Shown: positions 28,801 through 40,000, counted from the first letter of the stretch. The stretch is DNA of 64,000 nucleotides from Allorhodopirellula solitaria (GCF_007859855.1 NZ_SJPK01000006.1:302420-366419); one strand, 5' to 3'. The notes: generated by a model not told the origin, from the sequence alone. Program-made: numbers and translations.

Positions 28801-29828
28801 TGAATCGGTGTGATGGCAGTCTTGATTCGGTCGATGCTACCTTCGAGTCGATCGTCGGCGAAGTCCGCTAGGGCTCGCGGCACGATCGCTTGATATCCAT
28901 CGGGCAACTGGTCGCGTCGCTCGGCAGGTAAGGCTGCGGCAAAACTCTCGGCCGTCCAGTCGAATCCGGGCGGGACTGCGGGGGCGAACAGGCTACCGGT
29001 CAGTCGTTCCATCGCGCGGCGGCGGGCGACCCGTGCTCGCAGTTCCGGCGCGGTCGTGTCGACGGGCCACAGCGCGCCCCCTTCGGCAGACAACTCCGCC
29101 ACAATCGACGATCCGGTTTGTACTGTTTCAAACAGAGGCGCACACAACAGCGACGGGTCGTTGTAGAACGCGTTGGCTTTGTCGGTGGTGGACGGTTCAC
29201 CAAAGGCCGTGACCAATTGCCCCTCGAGCTCATAGAAACCCAGAGATTTCTTAACCGCGCGAAACAGTCCCGCTGGCCCGTTGCTGGCTTCCTCCCACCG
29301 ATAGAAACGTCCGTCGGGGGTGATGAAGAACCATGTTCCGTCCGCCGAGGCGACCCATTTTTCATCCAGGCCCCCCCAGTTGTCCAGTTCCTTGCCCGGC
29401 GGCAAGAGTTTCAGCTCCTCACCGAGTTCCCGGGCCCGAACCCGAGCGCGTCTTTGAGCAAGGCTGAGGCCGGTGGCTTCCCCGGCATCCAGGTCCAGCA
29501 TTTTGGACCGGAAGTCAGCCGATTCGTAAAGCAGTTTGTTTTCGAGTAGATGCAGCCGCTGATCACCCACCGTGCAGCCCGGCCACGTCGCCAGCACAAA
29601 GCTCTCACCAGCGAAATGTTCGGCGAACCAGTCCAGTTCGGCGGTTTCGGGAAAATCAGCTGGTAACCAGTCCTTGATGTCGTTTTCTTTGTTCTCCAGC
29701 CCCAAACGGGCGCCGCGAAAGGCGGACGGCAGAATGAAGAAAAACCCCATCAGCACCAACAACGCGATGCTGGTACCCCAGGGACCGGGGCGTTCTAAAA
29801 TGGAACGCGAGGATGGGTTCGAGTTCAT
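25821..29828 (-). CDS. MMPL/RND-superfamily exporter
   Basis: A 1335-residue membrane protein with the RND layout: one N-terminal helix (WGTSIALLVLMGFFFILPSAF), a large periplasmic region of about 400 residues, and a first bundle of about five helices including DAILLSMPALVYVLGLSGAIHVINYYRDEV. A linking cytoplasmic segment rich in Glu, Ser and Ala comes next, then another helix, a second periplasmic domain and a second bundle ending in MMTASVAMGVAVDDTIHFLTWYRQF. That VGVAVDDTIH-type motif is the MMPL/sterol-sensing-like signature. The substrate is likely lipid or hydrophobic and is unassigned. The ATG at 29828 was chosen because the upstream extension is not membrane-like. No membrane fusion protein gene is adjacent. 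Confidence 0.85.
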   Translation of the reverse strand: MNSNPSSRSILERPGPWGTSIALLVLMGFFFILPSAFRGARLGLENKENDIKDWLPADFPETAELDWFAEHFAGESFVLATWPGCTVGDQRLHLLENKLLYESADFRSKMLDLDAGEATGLSLAQRRARVRARELGEELKLLPPGKELDNWGGLDEKWVASADGTWFFITPDGRFYRWEEASNGPAGLFRAVKKSLGFYELEGQLVTAFGEPSTTDKANAFYNDPSLLCAPLFETVQTGSSIVAELSAEGGALWPVDTTAPELRARVARRRAMERLTGSLFAPAVPPGFDWTAESFAAALPAERRDQLPDGYQAIVPRALADFADDRLEGSIDRIKTAITPIQTEAWYAVFDAMEVEPPPRLTCLLVTLTNLAKDNLAYAIGRGTLGSPQGRLLTLAEQSGVHPPSPPSTAPPPFDREPPETVGGMPPLRMGGPPVDNVAIDEEGTVTLVRLIGYCILIGVALSYFCFRSIKITVMLFVVGGSAAMLSMAMVGWTGGQVDAILLSMPALVYVLGLSGAIHVINYYRDEVRMAGQRGAADRALRHAMLPCTLAAVTTAIGLGSLYTSNLKPISNFGLYSAIGVVATLTILFTYLPSALEVFAPKFAAEKRRKGAEPDSEPAETGGGEGSREPASASATSNSALAAWWAGFGRFVTDHYRVVASVCLTVLVIAALGLMNIRTSVQLLKLFDADARILRDYAWLEENFGKLVPMEIVVRMPPELQQERESATSEAGADTAAAASEPNQQESSQREPAGDADLIALNLLERIEAVSRIRIAVTRTLGEEGTGEVGQASSMDTFLPPLPAVDNGYNVVRSQMNRRLAEAKAELLASDYVKIEDYGPLETSEMWRLSLRVSALSDNDYGLFINDLRDVVAPVLEAYRTRAALLAALNQAEGGLTGKQRVLVVGSNRVENLAEATLVHEDGTANQSAIFLSTLHELLGNENIKTPVWGDPRDPERNVKRGDPKWEQYVAGFDAVIWVGQIEASLESQRAGNEPLHLGPASQASEWLASAKTVIHADEIAAESIEKTIIAVPPTDHDHFNPKAVRFTKGDRQVPVFDVDPPISPQVVFTGVVPVVYKAQRTLLGSLVESIMMAFVLIGLVMIVLLNPGSFPSQWLEPRNLFDGITAGMISMIPNLFPVILIFGMMGLAGIAVDIGTMMTASVAMGVAVDDTIHFLTWYRQFLEEGKSRCAAVIETYRKVGPAMTQTTIVGGLGLFVFALSTFTPTQRFGTLMLVMLGAALIGDLILLPALLVSPLGKFFKPRIGFMNQPNNKAGIGANSSGDPVTAWQTDVGEGGVSDVTADASGSLVASEDIPVLKVHTPPSRTPTSQPKRK

Positions 29829-30075
29829 ACGCGGCAGTGCAGCGGTAAAATGGAATTGCGGAGCAATCGACTCATGGAACGACAAACGATACAGGCTAAC
29901 GCGTATCCGCCCGCAAAACCATTGCCTGCCCACCCAGCGTGCTGGAAATTACCCTTGGGCTGAGCCGGTCATCCCAGTCGGGAAAGATAGGCTGTTGAGG
30001 GTGTGGTTTCCGACTCAGATGCGTGAATGTCCTCTTGAATGTCCTCGTGAAATAGCTCGCAGATGACAATCCCGC

Positions 30076-31110
30076 TCACGGGGTCCGCCGGGGCATCCGC
30101 CGCACGTATCGCGACAACAATCGAGCCACTGACCCGAACGTCCGCGCCGATGCTCGCGTCCGTGGCTCCTTGGCGGTCTCACTGAGAATGCCGCAGGCCG
30201 CCGCCAGGGGTGAGCAATCCAGATCGTCGAGCACATCGATCAGATGATCGTTCCACGGTCCACGCCGCCGCCCCAATCGCGACGCCGCCGCCAGACGCGG
30301 CGCGAGACTGCCTTCGAGTTTCTCACGAATGCGGTCATTCTCCTGCTGAAATCGATTCTCCGCCGCGTCGGCTTTGGACGTCTCCACCATTGTTTTCGAT
30401 TGCTCATGCAAGCGGAACATCGCACCGATCGAGTCGGAATATTGCACCCGTGGATGTTCGCTGAGATACCTTACGATTAGGTCCCAATCGAATCCATAAT
30501 TCAGTGTGCGGTCGATCCCGCCACAATCCCATAACGCATCCATGCGAAACCATAACCCGGGCTGACTGAACGAATAGCGATCACATCGCAACATCGCCAT
30601 CGCAGACAGGTTTCGGTTCACCATTAGCGAGTCGGTGTTCGATGGCGTGCGCCCATTTGCGTCCTCCACCGCGACGCGAAAGGCGTACAGGTCATGCTTG
30701 GCGTCAAACTGACTCGCCAGCTCCCACAGGGTTCCCGGAGCCAACCGGTCATCGGAGTTGATCCAATTGAATAGAACGCCGGTCGCCCGATCCAGTCCCT
30801 TGCAGATTGCATCGGATTGACCGTTGTCGGGTTCACGAATCACGTGAGTGATACAGTGGGCATACCGGTCCAATACCTCCCCACTGCGATCGGTGCTGCC
30901 CCCATCGACGACGATGTATTGCAGGTTCGGGTAGTCCTGTAGTAGCACCGAGCGGATTGTTTCCTCTAAAAACTCGCCCTGATTGAAGCTCGGCGTCACC
31001 ACAGTGATTCGCGGCCAGACCCGGCTTTCGGAATTCCTTTGCGGCCCGTCGCTGACGCGCGACCAGGGCCAACCGCTGCGATTGCCTTCTGGCTCAGGGA
31101 GTTGCATCAT
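30076..31110 (-). CDS. Family 2 glycosyltransferase
   Basis: A 344-residue GT-A fold enzyme. ITVVTPSFNQGEFLEETIRSVLLQDYPNLQYIVVDGGSTDRS is the nucleotide-sugar binding start, and the metal-binding region reads VLFNWINSDDRLAPG (in place of DxD). A central VEDANGRTPSNTD and FGFDWDLIVRYL-like segment follows. The C-terminus is basic. It would transfer a sugar onto a glycan acceptor, probably in extracellular or surface polysaccharide. Its ATG overlaps the TGA of the upstream glycosyltransferase gene (ATGA), so the two are translationally coupled. Confidence 0.88.
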   Translation of the reverse strand: MMQLPEPEGNRSGWPWSRVSDGPQRNSESRVWPRITVVTPSFNQGEFLEETIRSVLLQDYPNLQYIVVDGGSTDRSGEVLDRYAHCITHVIREPDNGQSDAICKGLDRATGVLFNWINSDDRLAPGTLWELASQFDAKHDLYAFRVAVEDANGRTPSNTDSLMVNRNLSAMAMLRCDRYSFSQPGLWFRMDALWDCGGIDRTLNYGFDWDLIVRYLSEHPRVQYSDSIGAMFRLHEQSKTMVETSKADAAENRFQQENDRIREKLEGSLAPRLAAASRLGRRRGPWNDHLIDVLDDLDCSPLAAACGILSETAKEPRTRASARTFGSVARLLSRYVRRMPRRTP

Positions 31111-32417
31111 GGCCGGGGAGTGTCGAGGAAAGAGAGCAGTGACTGAAAGTGCTTGGCGAATTCAAATTCGTTGAGATAGGTTTGGGCAGCCCGGGATCGG
31201 TAGCTCGCGTGATCAGCTAATATCGTCTCGATCGCGTCAGCGACATCATCCACCCGACTGACGCCGACGCCGCAGTCGTGCTTCTCGAGGACCCGAGCGA
31301 TACTTGGGTTGTCAACACTGACCACGGGAACACCACATCTCAGATAATGCGATAGCTTCCCCGATGCACCGGCGAGTAACTGAAAATTAGGCCCCAGGGA
31401 GCTATCGTAGATCACAATACCGACGCTCGCAGAGGCCATCAATTCATCGAGTTTGTCATAGGGCACCGGCTGAGTCGAAATCAGAACTCGCCCCTCACCG
31501 CTGGACACGATGTCTCGGTAGTAGTGGGTCTGCAAATCGATTGGCGAGTGACTGTGAAAGATCAGGCGTCGATCGTCGGGCCAGGCGGACGCGATCGCTG
31601 CCAAATCACTCGATCGCATGCCTTCGCAGATCGAGCCGGCATGCAAGATCACATGAACGTTGTCCTCCAAGCCAAACTGTTGGTGGAAATGATCCCGCGA
31701 AATATTCGGATCGACCTCGCCGCGAGGTGAGTTAGGAATCAAGATCGTCGGGACGTCCCAGGCCCGGTTTTCATCGCAGAGTGCCTGTTGCCGTTCGGTA
31801 TCCTGGATCACCAAAACGTCGGCGGCGCGGTGGTCTGCCTGCTCGAGCCGCTTCGTCCGCCGCCACACCGGTGACCAGAAATCCCGCACAAACATGATCT
31901 CGAGCGACCAATAAACCAATGGCACGCCCTGTTCGGCGGCCAAAGGACGGGCAGCGGCCAAGCCGAGCATATCGACGCCAATGACGGCATCATAATCTCG
32001 GCCCCGCGTTACCTCGGCCACGCCCTGGATAAACTGGCCGCGAGCCAACCAAACCGAGGGTTTCAAACCCGCGGCGATGTCGTGGGCTCGATCGCGAGCG
32101 GCCGTCAAAGAGGTCGCCCAACGCTCCGGCATCGCCCGTCGGATCCGCGATTTCCACGAAGATTTCTCGCCTGCTGGTGCGGCCTCGCCTCCCGCCCCCC
32201 AATCGCAGGTTCCGCCGCAGGAAATCCGCAGGACTTGGACGTGCTCGCCGAGCTCGGGAGGACTGGCATAGGCTGTCGCGACATCACGCATCACGATGTC
32301 AACGTCCCAACCCTGTTCATCGAACAGTCTCGCGGCGTTGATTAAACTCGGTGCGCACCCCAGATAGGCCTCGTAAAAGACAATCGCAATTCGTTGGCGG
32401 GGTTCCTGGTGCGGCAC
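31107..32417 (-). CDS. Glycosyltransferase, GT-B (family 4-like)
   Basis: A 436-residue protein with a GT-B layout. The N-terminal domain starts RIAIVFYEAYLGCAPSLINAARLFDEQGWDVDIV. The C-terminal domain has VHVILHAGSICEGMRSSDL, then LLAGASGKLSHYLRCGVPVVSVDNPSIARVLEKHDCGVGV, the usual nucleotide-binding region of GT4 enzymes (S/G-rich loop and acidic residue). It would retain or transfer an NDP-sugar during glycan synthesis. It is coupled by a four-base overlap to the GT2 gene downstream. Confidence 0.75.
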   Translation of the reverse strand: MPHQEPRQRIAIVFYEAYLGCAPSLINAARLFDEQGWDVDIVMRDVATAYASPPELGEHVQVLRISCGGTCDWGAGGEAAPAGEKSSWKSRIRRAMPERWATSLTAARDRAHDIAAGLKPSVWLARGQFIQGVAEVTRGRDYDAVIGVDMLGLAAARPLAAEQGVPLVYWSLEIMFVRDFWSPVWRRTKRLEQADHRAADVLVIQDTERQQALCDENRAWDVPTILIPNSPRGEVDPNISRDHFHQQFGLEDNVHVILHAGSICEGMRSSDLAAIASAWPDDRRLIFHSHSPIDLQTHYYRDIVSSGEGRVLISTQPVPYDKLDELMASASVGIVIYDSSLGPNFQLLAGASGKLSHYLRCGVPVVSVDNPSIARVLEKHDCGVGVSRVDDVADAIETILADHASYRSRAAQTYLNEFEFAKHFQSLLSFLDTPRP

Positions 32418-32438
32418 AGTGATTTCAATCGATCGCCG

Positions 32439-32645
32439 CTACTTCTTCCTCCGCAGAAAAACACTGCAAGCGAGAACGGCACAAATTCCTAGGACTGAGC
32501 TGGGCTCAGGGACAGCGATGGGAGAACCATAGTGGATATCGTCGAAAGTGAAAACGTCCGATGCAGGTGATGCTCCGCTCAATCCGGCAAACGCATCCGG
32601 GCTTCGCACGGGCTCAAATCGCGAGTGCTGGAACGCGGCCGCCAA
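32439..32645 (-). pseudogene. PEP-CTERM protein C-terminal remnant
   Basis: The reading frame encodes 68 residues ending in a textbook PEP-CTERM sorting tail: VPEPSS, a hydrophobic helix (VLGICAVLACSVFL) and RRKK. There is no signal peptide, and known PEP-CTERM proteins are generally far longer. Upstream DNA (32646-33083) shows no matching frame, so the 5' part is missing. It is probably a decayed gene. It lies 21 bases upstream of the glycosyltransferase pair, on the same strand. Confidence 0.55.
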
Positions 32646-33083
32646 AGCGGCTCAATCTGCTTGACGTCCTCGAATTCTACATCTGCCTAGCTGCCATTCC
32701 ATTGTGGAATACGCGATGTCCGCTTGGCAATGCCGGATGGTGTTACGCCGTCATTCTGTCTACGCCACTCACACAGGGATGAGGGAGGTGACTTTGCTCG
32801 ACGTGTCAGCTTTGCCTGTTTGGGGCTTGCGGCGATGCCTCTTAAACCAATCGACTCGAAAGCCCTGCGAGCTGTTTGTGGGGCAACACAAACGGCTTCT
32901 ATCCCCCATTCGAGGTGACTTTATAGCCGAACACTCATTGGCCGAGACAGTGGCGAGTTCTGCGATCGCACTTCCAGCTACAATCCATCTAAGATAGCGG
33001 CCCTCGGGTAGGTTGTCCCCGAGCGGCGGTTGCCCGCAAATGGATTGAATTTCAACGGCATCACAACTGGCAAAGACGAGAAT
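32646..33083. other. Intergenic DNA, no gene seen
   Basis: A 438-base stretch between the PEP-CTERM remnant and the trypsin-like gene. I see no credible coding frame or RNA. It probably holds the promoter of the downstream gene and the lost 5' part of the remnant. Confidence 0.4.
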
Positions 33084-34025
33084 ATGTTTGGGAAGACTGG
33101 CTTACTAATGAGATTGAGTCTCGCTGTGCTCGGCCTATTGCTGACCACTGGACTTGCCTCGGCAGCGATTTTTGCTGATTTCGATCCCGCGCGCCATGAT
33201 CGATTCGTCGCTGGCGATCCAGCCGATCCGGATCCACTCAACCCAACCTTCTTGCTCGACCACAGCACGATCACGGGTGTCGGGCTGACCCCCGCTGTGT
33301 TGATCTCGCCCCAACATTACCTGACCGCTACTCATTATTTTACCAACAGCGCCACCTTCGTCGCTGCCGATGGGACACGTCACACCTATGCGGCGCACTC
33401 GCGGACTGCTTTGCAGACAACGCTTACCTCGGATTTCACTCTGTCCAACGGTACGGTGCTGCCCGCCGGCAGTGTCCACGGGAGTGATCTGACAGTAGTG
33501 CGACTGGCCAATCCCATCTCGCCAGCCGATGGGATCGATCCCATGCCGCTTTTCGGTGGCAGTTTCAGTTCGCTGGCTGGCCGCGATATCAATCTGTTTG
33601 TGCAGAGCAATCGCGCGGGCCGAGACACAGCAGACTTTGCTCAAACAGCGGAACTACTCAATACCGGAGCGATCACAGAATCGCTGCTATATCGCTATGA
33701 CAATCCCCCCGGGCAACCCGCATCGGATGAACTGTACTTCGCTGGGGGAGATTCCGGTCGCGGTTCGTTGACCGAGATCAATGGCCAAATGGCGCTCGTG
33801 GGGATCCACCTGGGTGTCGGTACCGATAGCAACACGGGCGACACGTATAGTTTCGACAGCTACGTACAGCCCTACCTGGACCAGATCCAGGCGATCGTGG
33901 GCCAGGACGGGTTCCAGATCAACGTTGTCGCTGTTCCGGAACCCGCCTCCATCTGGTTTACCCTTGCTGTCGCCCTAACGGCCGCTAGCGTGACGGCGCT
34001 GCGTCGCCAGACGCTGACGCGATAA
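33084..34025 (+). CDS. Trypsin-like serine protease with PEP-CTERM anchor
   Basis: A 313-residue secreted protein. It has a signal peptide (LLMRLSLAVLGLLLTTGLASA) and a chymotrypsin-fold domain with a readable triad: His 84 in YLTATHYF, Asp 135 in GSDLTVVRL and Ser 224 in AGGDSGRGSL. The C-terminus is a PEP-CTERM sorting signal (VPEPASIWFTLAVALTAASVTALRR). An exosortase elsewhere in the genome would process the tail and place the protein on the surface. The ATG at 33084 is preferred; an ATG at 33108 would also leave a signal peptide. It is next to two glycosyltransferase genes, which fits the usual link between PEP-CTERM proteins and exopolysaccharide. Confidence 0.8.
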   Translation: MFGKTGLLMRLSLAVLGLLLTTGLASAAIFADFDPARHDRFVAGDPADPDPLNPTFLLDHSTITGVGLTPAVLISPQHYLTATHYFTNSATFVAADGTRHTYAAHSRTALQTTLTSDFTLSNGTVLPAGSVHGSDLTVVRLANPISPADGIDPMPLFGGSFSSLAGRDINLFVQSNRAGRDTADFAQTAELLNTGAITESLLYRYDNPPGQPASDELYFAGGDSGRGSLTEINGQMALVGIHLGVGTDSNTGDTYSFDSYVQPYLDQIQAIVGQDGFQINVVAVPEPASIWFTLAVALTAASVTALRRQTLTR

Positions 34026-34050
34026 AGCGGCCGATCCCTCTATGGCTCAT

Positions 34051-37000
34051 CTACTCTCCCACTTTCATCAGATAGCTCTCGCTGTGGCTGTTGTACTGGG
34101 GGGCGTACATGGATTCGATCGTCGCCAGACCGGATTGATATTGCCCTTTCAATTGCACGCGACTGCGTGATTCGAGCACATAGGTTCCCTTGGGTAGGTC
34201 ATCGATAAAGAAGTGCTCGGCAGCATCTCGCGTGCTTTGGTAGTACCCCAGTGCATCCTGCCAGCGATAGCCAGAGAGAACGTTGGTCGGTTCGGTTCCG
34301 CTGCCGCGGGAATCTTTCAGGTGGATGAACTCCATCGCTCGCGAGGCGCGAACGATCAGGCGTGAGACGATTTCGTCACCGACCTCGATCGGCGTGCCAT
34401 CGGCATCGACATTCTGATTGGGCGTCGAGTCCGCACCCGCGCCAGCGACGAGGCCGCCGACGATCGGCCGGAGAACCTCACCGCTCGGAGTGCTGCGAAC
34501 GACAAAGAGCTGCTTTTGAATTTCGAGGGGAGTGCCCTCGTGCGGCGTGACTTCGTCAACGTTCTGAAAGAACGACCAATGCACGCCGCCCCACGCGATC
34601 CCGGGGGTGGTCTTGGTCACGGTAATCGATCCCATTTCAGGCTTGATCTCAGCGGCTGTGAATCGCTGCTCGTAGAAACCGGTTCCGGCTTCGACGCTTT
34701 CCTGTTCAACGGCTTGCTCGCCGACTTTGACGTCGACAAGAGTTTGGTCAGCGAGAATGTCCACGCCCCGTAGCAGCAGCGCGTAAACGGCATCCGCTGT
34801 CGCTTTGGTAGTTTCCCACGAGCGAGTCTCCTTTTGACGCAGTAACCATGCTTTGCACGATTCGACCGACGATTGATCCGCGGCGACTTCATCGAATACC
34901 TCGATCATCATCGCTTGGGTTTCAATGTCGGCTTGGTACCAGAACCAGCCTCGCACCTCATCGTTCCAGTGCATGCCAGTATCGTCGGTCAGGCTACGTT
35001 CTTTCAGCGATCGGACAATGGCACCGGCATCGTCGGCCCGTCCAAATCGCTTCAAAGCGATCGCGACATGAGCTTCGCTCATGCGTGGGAGTTCGAGCCA
35101 GTGTTCGGCAGCCTGGTCGAGCCAATACTCGAGGGCCGGTTTCGCATCAACAGCCACATCGGCATCCCCGAGGAAGAAGCTACGTCCGTAGAGATACAGA
35201 GCGATGGTGCTCGACAGATGATTCTGATTGCGATCGTCCGGATCGATGTCGTCATACAATTTTTTGCTAAACGCATCCAAATGGGCGAGAGCTTTGATCG
35301 CGGGCGAAGCATCGACATCGGCGCCGAGATGCCTCAATCGGCCGTACCCGGTCGCAATGTAGAGTGTGATAAACGAGTTCGATCGGCCGCCGGGGAACCA
35401 CGGCCAGCTACCGTCATCGGCCTGTACGTCGATCAGCCGCCGCGTCAACCGCTGGACTTGGTCGTTCACCCGGTTTTGGTCGAACAGGATCCCCACATTG
35501 CGTCGGGCCTCAGATTCCGATTCCGCTTCGAGCACCCATGGCGTTTCGGTGAGCGCGATCGAGGCGAGCTCTTCGTTCTGTTGCAGCGGGGAGGCAAGCG
35601 TATCACGGCCACCGGGTGCGTCTTTGGATGGCATCGGTTGATTGCGCCAAACGTCGAAGACCCGTTCGATCTTCGGATCCGACGTCGCGATGTGTCTGGC
35701 CAACAGATTGGCGTACAAGCGATTGAACGTTTGCTCGCTGCATTCGTAGGGGTAGTCCATCAGGTACGGCAGTGCCATCACCGCGTACCAGGCTGGGTTG
35801 GACGTCATCTGCACCGTCAGCGACTCGCTGCGAATGGAGCTTGAGTCAGGATTCAGATCGGCGAGTTTATCGAGCGTGAATGTTTTCGTCTCCTTGCCAT
35901 CGACAGGCAGTGCGATCGATTCATGCACCAGAATCTTACGCGATAGAACGGGCAGATAGCCTTCTTCACCATCGGATAGCCGGCCCGTTGAACCGACCGC
36001 TTTGTAGGTTAGAAACCCAATTCCATCGGGCACGCGAATGGGCCAGGAGAACGACTGTGATCGACCGGCGGGGATCTCAAACGATTGACGCACAGCTGCA
36101 TTACTGAGTTGGTTGTCGACACTGTCTCCGGTGCGGGCACTGGAGAATTGCAACGCCACGGTTCCGCTTTGGACGGTCGGAGATTGGTTGGTGACCTTCA
36201 CAGTGATTTCGATCTCGTCGCCTTCACGCAGCACGCGTGGCGGGTTCGGCTGGACCATCAGGTCTTTGCTCGTCACGGCGGTATCACGCAGCAGTCCGCC
36301 GGCCAGATCAGCGGTGTGGGCAAAGCCGATGAATTGCCACCGCGTCAGCGCCTCGGGCATGGTGAAGTTCATTCTCACAACGCCATCGTCATCGGCGAGG
36401 AGGTCGGGGAAAAAGAACGCGGTCTCGTTGAGGTTCTTGCGTGGAGCAACGTCCGATAGGTCGACGTTCTTCTTATCAGCGGCGCCGGTGTCATCGGCGC
36501 TAGCAGCAAAGCTATCGAGCATGCCCTCTTCGGCGACGTCCGCCGCTGCCCCCGCTTTCATGGCCAGTTTCGGAGCGGCAGCAGGCTCGGCTCCATCGGC
36601 CATCACTGCGCTTTCGGCCATCATCATTGGCATGACGCCCCGAGATCTCCCCAATGCTTGCATCCTGCCCGGCCGATGGGCATGACTCTGCAGTTCGACT
36701 GGGTACTGACGATAGGTCAGCTGCGCGACGTGGGATCTCCTGTAAGAATGCGACGAGATCTGCTGCAAATGGTCCCACTGGTTCTGGTCATCGATCGAAA
36801 CGTGATCGCGATCTTGATAGAACAGTCCGAATCCGCTGTGAAATACATGCGGCGTGAAAGCATCGAGGGACGCGTCATAGAGCGTCGCGACCATTTCCGC
36901 TGCCTGCTGCATTGCGGCCTCGCCCTGATCGGATGCATCCCCCCCAGGGCCTTCGATAACCGCGGTCCATGTTTCCTGTTGCCCCGGCTTGAGCTTGGAG

Positions 37001-40000
37001 ACGAAGTGTTCCCAGCGGATACTGAGCTCTTTATCCGACCAGGGGACGTTGACGTGGGTTTGATGCAGATACAAGCGGTTTTCTCGCACCATCCACACGC
37101 GGACTTGAAACCCGCCCCGCATGGACTCGTCGATATCTTGTGTGATCTCGACCTGGGTGCGGTCCTCGGAAGTCCAGAATTGTTGCAAGCTTTTGCCGCG
37201 ATGGGTGACTTCAACGAATGCGCGAGCGGCCGCGTAGCCGCTACCCCAGACCGCTCGGAACGTTTCACCGGGCTGGTAGGAGTTTTTCTCGGTGGCGAAC
37301 AGACTGGCGATGGCCAGTTCGCACCGCTCAGCATCGGGATCGATCACCTGCAGGGGCAAAATCGCTTGGACGTCGTTACCGGCGGAGTCGACTGCGGAGA
37401 GGACGGCGCGGAAGTTACCTGCGCCGAGTTCGACTTCAAAGTTGGCGCTGCCCGCTGCGTCTGTTGTCAGTTCAACGGTTTTAACAATTTTGTCCTGGGG
37501 CCATGAGTTCGGCTCCTCCGCCCGAACCTTGTCTTCGTTCTCGTCGAGCTGGCCCGGTTGGACACCGAGACGGTCCCAGACGCCAGAGTTGCCGATCCGT
37601 TTGCGTCCAATCGATTCAGGTTTCTTGAGCGAGTAGACGTCGACTTTGACTTTCGCGGACACCGCATCTCCCTGCAGCGTTTTGGTTGCCACGTTGATTT
37701 CGATCGGCTGCTCGTCAGACAACCAATTCGCCTGCGATGTGCTCAGCGTCGCTTCCATCGTCGTGTAGCCAATCAGCACACTGGTGACCGCGTCGCGAGT
37801 TTCGCCCGTCGTGTCGGTTACATCGGCGGTGATCTCGTAACGAAACTTCGGTTCACTTTCGCGGTCGACCGATTGGTCTGGGAGCGCGTCGAAAGTCACC
37901 GAGAACTTGCCGGTTTCATCTGTCGTGGTTGTGCCTTCGGCGATGGTTTGTTCAGGCTGAGGCGATGGCGGTAGCCACCAGCAGCGATACCTCCACCAAA
38001 CGGGGAACTCCGTTTTGCGGATCACTCGGTAGCTGACCTTGGCACCGTCGATCGCGGCTGAGGTGTACGCTGTGGCCTCGCCGGACACCGTGACCGGTTC
38101 GCCCAAACGCACGGGGTCGGTGGGCGCCTCAATCTTGACTTCGAATTTGGGGCGTTTGTATTCTTCGACACGGATCGACGTCGCACCTTGGAACGCTCCC
38201 GTCGTACGCAGCATCATGCCCCCGGTCAATCCGCTGGCGGGCAGGTTGAAACTGCCATGACAACTGCCCAATTCATTGCAGCGATGGTTCGCTGTGTGAA
38301 CAACCTTGTTATTGGCATCGAGCAGTTCGACAGTGATCTGTTGGTCAGCGGAAACTTGGTACTCGTTCTGTGTTGCATTTGACCGCGTGCAGATGACCTT
38401 ATAACGGAGCACCTGTCCGGGGCGGTAAATGGATCGATCGGTAAAGAAGTGACTTCGAGTGACGTCGTGATCCTCGCTGCCCCGATTGCGATTGCCATAG
38501 GAATTGAGTGTACGTGACCATAGTTGATCGTCGCCGTGGGTGGCTAGAAAGTTGACGCCTCGCAGTCCTGTGCTGTCGAATGCAAAGCGTCCCTGCTCAT
38601 TCGTTTGGAGGGTCGTTTGCCGACTCGCCTCCTGGCGTCCGCGATTGGACCGCGATTGTCCCCAGACGTCGATTTTCGCACCGCCGAGGGGCTCGCCACT
38701 GCGGCCATTGACGAGATACCCAACGATGACTTGGTCGTCGTAGCGACTCTCGACGACAATGGACAGACCGCTGATCCAAACATCTGTCAGGGCGGTGTAC
38801 TCACCTTCGAGCGGAAAGTCTTCCGATGTGCTCGCGATCAGGTAGTAGGCGCCTCGGGGCACGTCCAGGTGAGCGGGCAGATGCTCGGTGGAATCGCGAT
38901 AGTCTTCGGTCGGTGGCAAATCGGCTGACCAAGAGGCGACAGGATCGCTCGCCATCAACTCGATTCGTTGATCACGATTGGTGTATCGAGGTTGTTGGCC
39001 GGCTTCGCGGAGGGCTTGGTAGTCAAGTTTGACGAGACGAAAGTAGACCGTTGTCGTATTGCGATACTTGACATTGATCTTCGCCTGGGCAGCTTCGTCC
39101 AGATCGGGATTCCAGATCTGTTCCGTGGCAATTTCGATCGAGGGAGCTTCGATTTGCTCGATCAGTACGGCGCACTGGCGGGCACCCAAACTCTCTGGAT
39201 GAGCATCGATCGCGGACTGGGCGATTGAATGGGCGCGGACGAGTTCATTGTTCTGTCGGGCGTGAGTCGCTAAATGGAACTGGGCTCGAGTGGAGAGTGG
39301 GCTCTTCTTGTAGCGAACGATAAACGACTTCAACGCTTCTTCGAGACGGTCACCATCAGGATCACCGATAGCGTGGTCTCGTGCAAAATCGAGGCGATGG
39401 AGATCGGCATCGATCAACGCGGTGGAGTCGTCATCCCCGCGATGGAATTCCAGCCAATCTTGATACAGAGTCGTTGCCCGCCGCAGGGGGGACGCGGCAT
39501 CGGTATTGGGAACTTGCCAGCGGAGGAACGCGTCGACGTCAGCGAAAATGGGCGAGTCGGCCATCAATTCAAAGCGAGCGGCGGGGCCGGCGTAGGTCTG
39601 GTGGGCGTCGTTATAGAAATCGATCGCGTCCGCGACGACGAAATCATAAAGCGTTGGCCGATACTCGTCCGGAGCGGATCCTTTGACGAGCAAGTCGTCG
39701 TAATCACCAATCGGTGTTTGACGAAGTGTTTTTTCGCTGCCGTCGTCGGAGTTTAACGCTGCCTCGAAGAGGGCTGCCGACTGCCCGATGATGCGTTGCC
39801 GGGACCATGTCGTAATGTCATCGACGGATTTGATCTTGACCGGTTCGGCTGCGCCGGTGACCTGCGGATCGATCTCCGTGCGATTTTGAAACCGCCACTG
39901 ATTCTGTTGATAATAGCTCCAGAACCAATTGGCGAGAATCGCGTTGATGACCGGCTTGGTCGATGCGGGTGCTGTCTCCATATCGGCTTGCAGTCGGACA

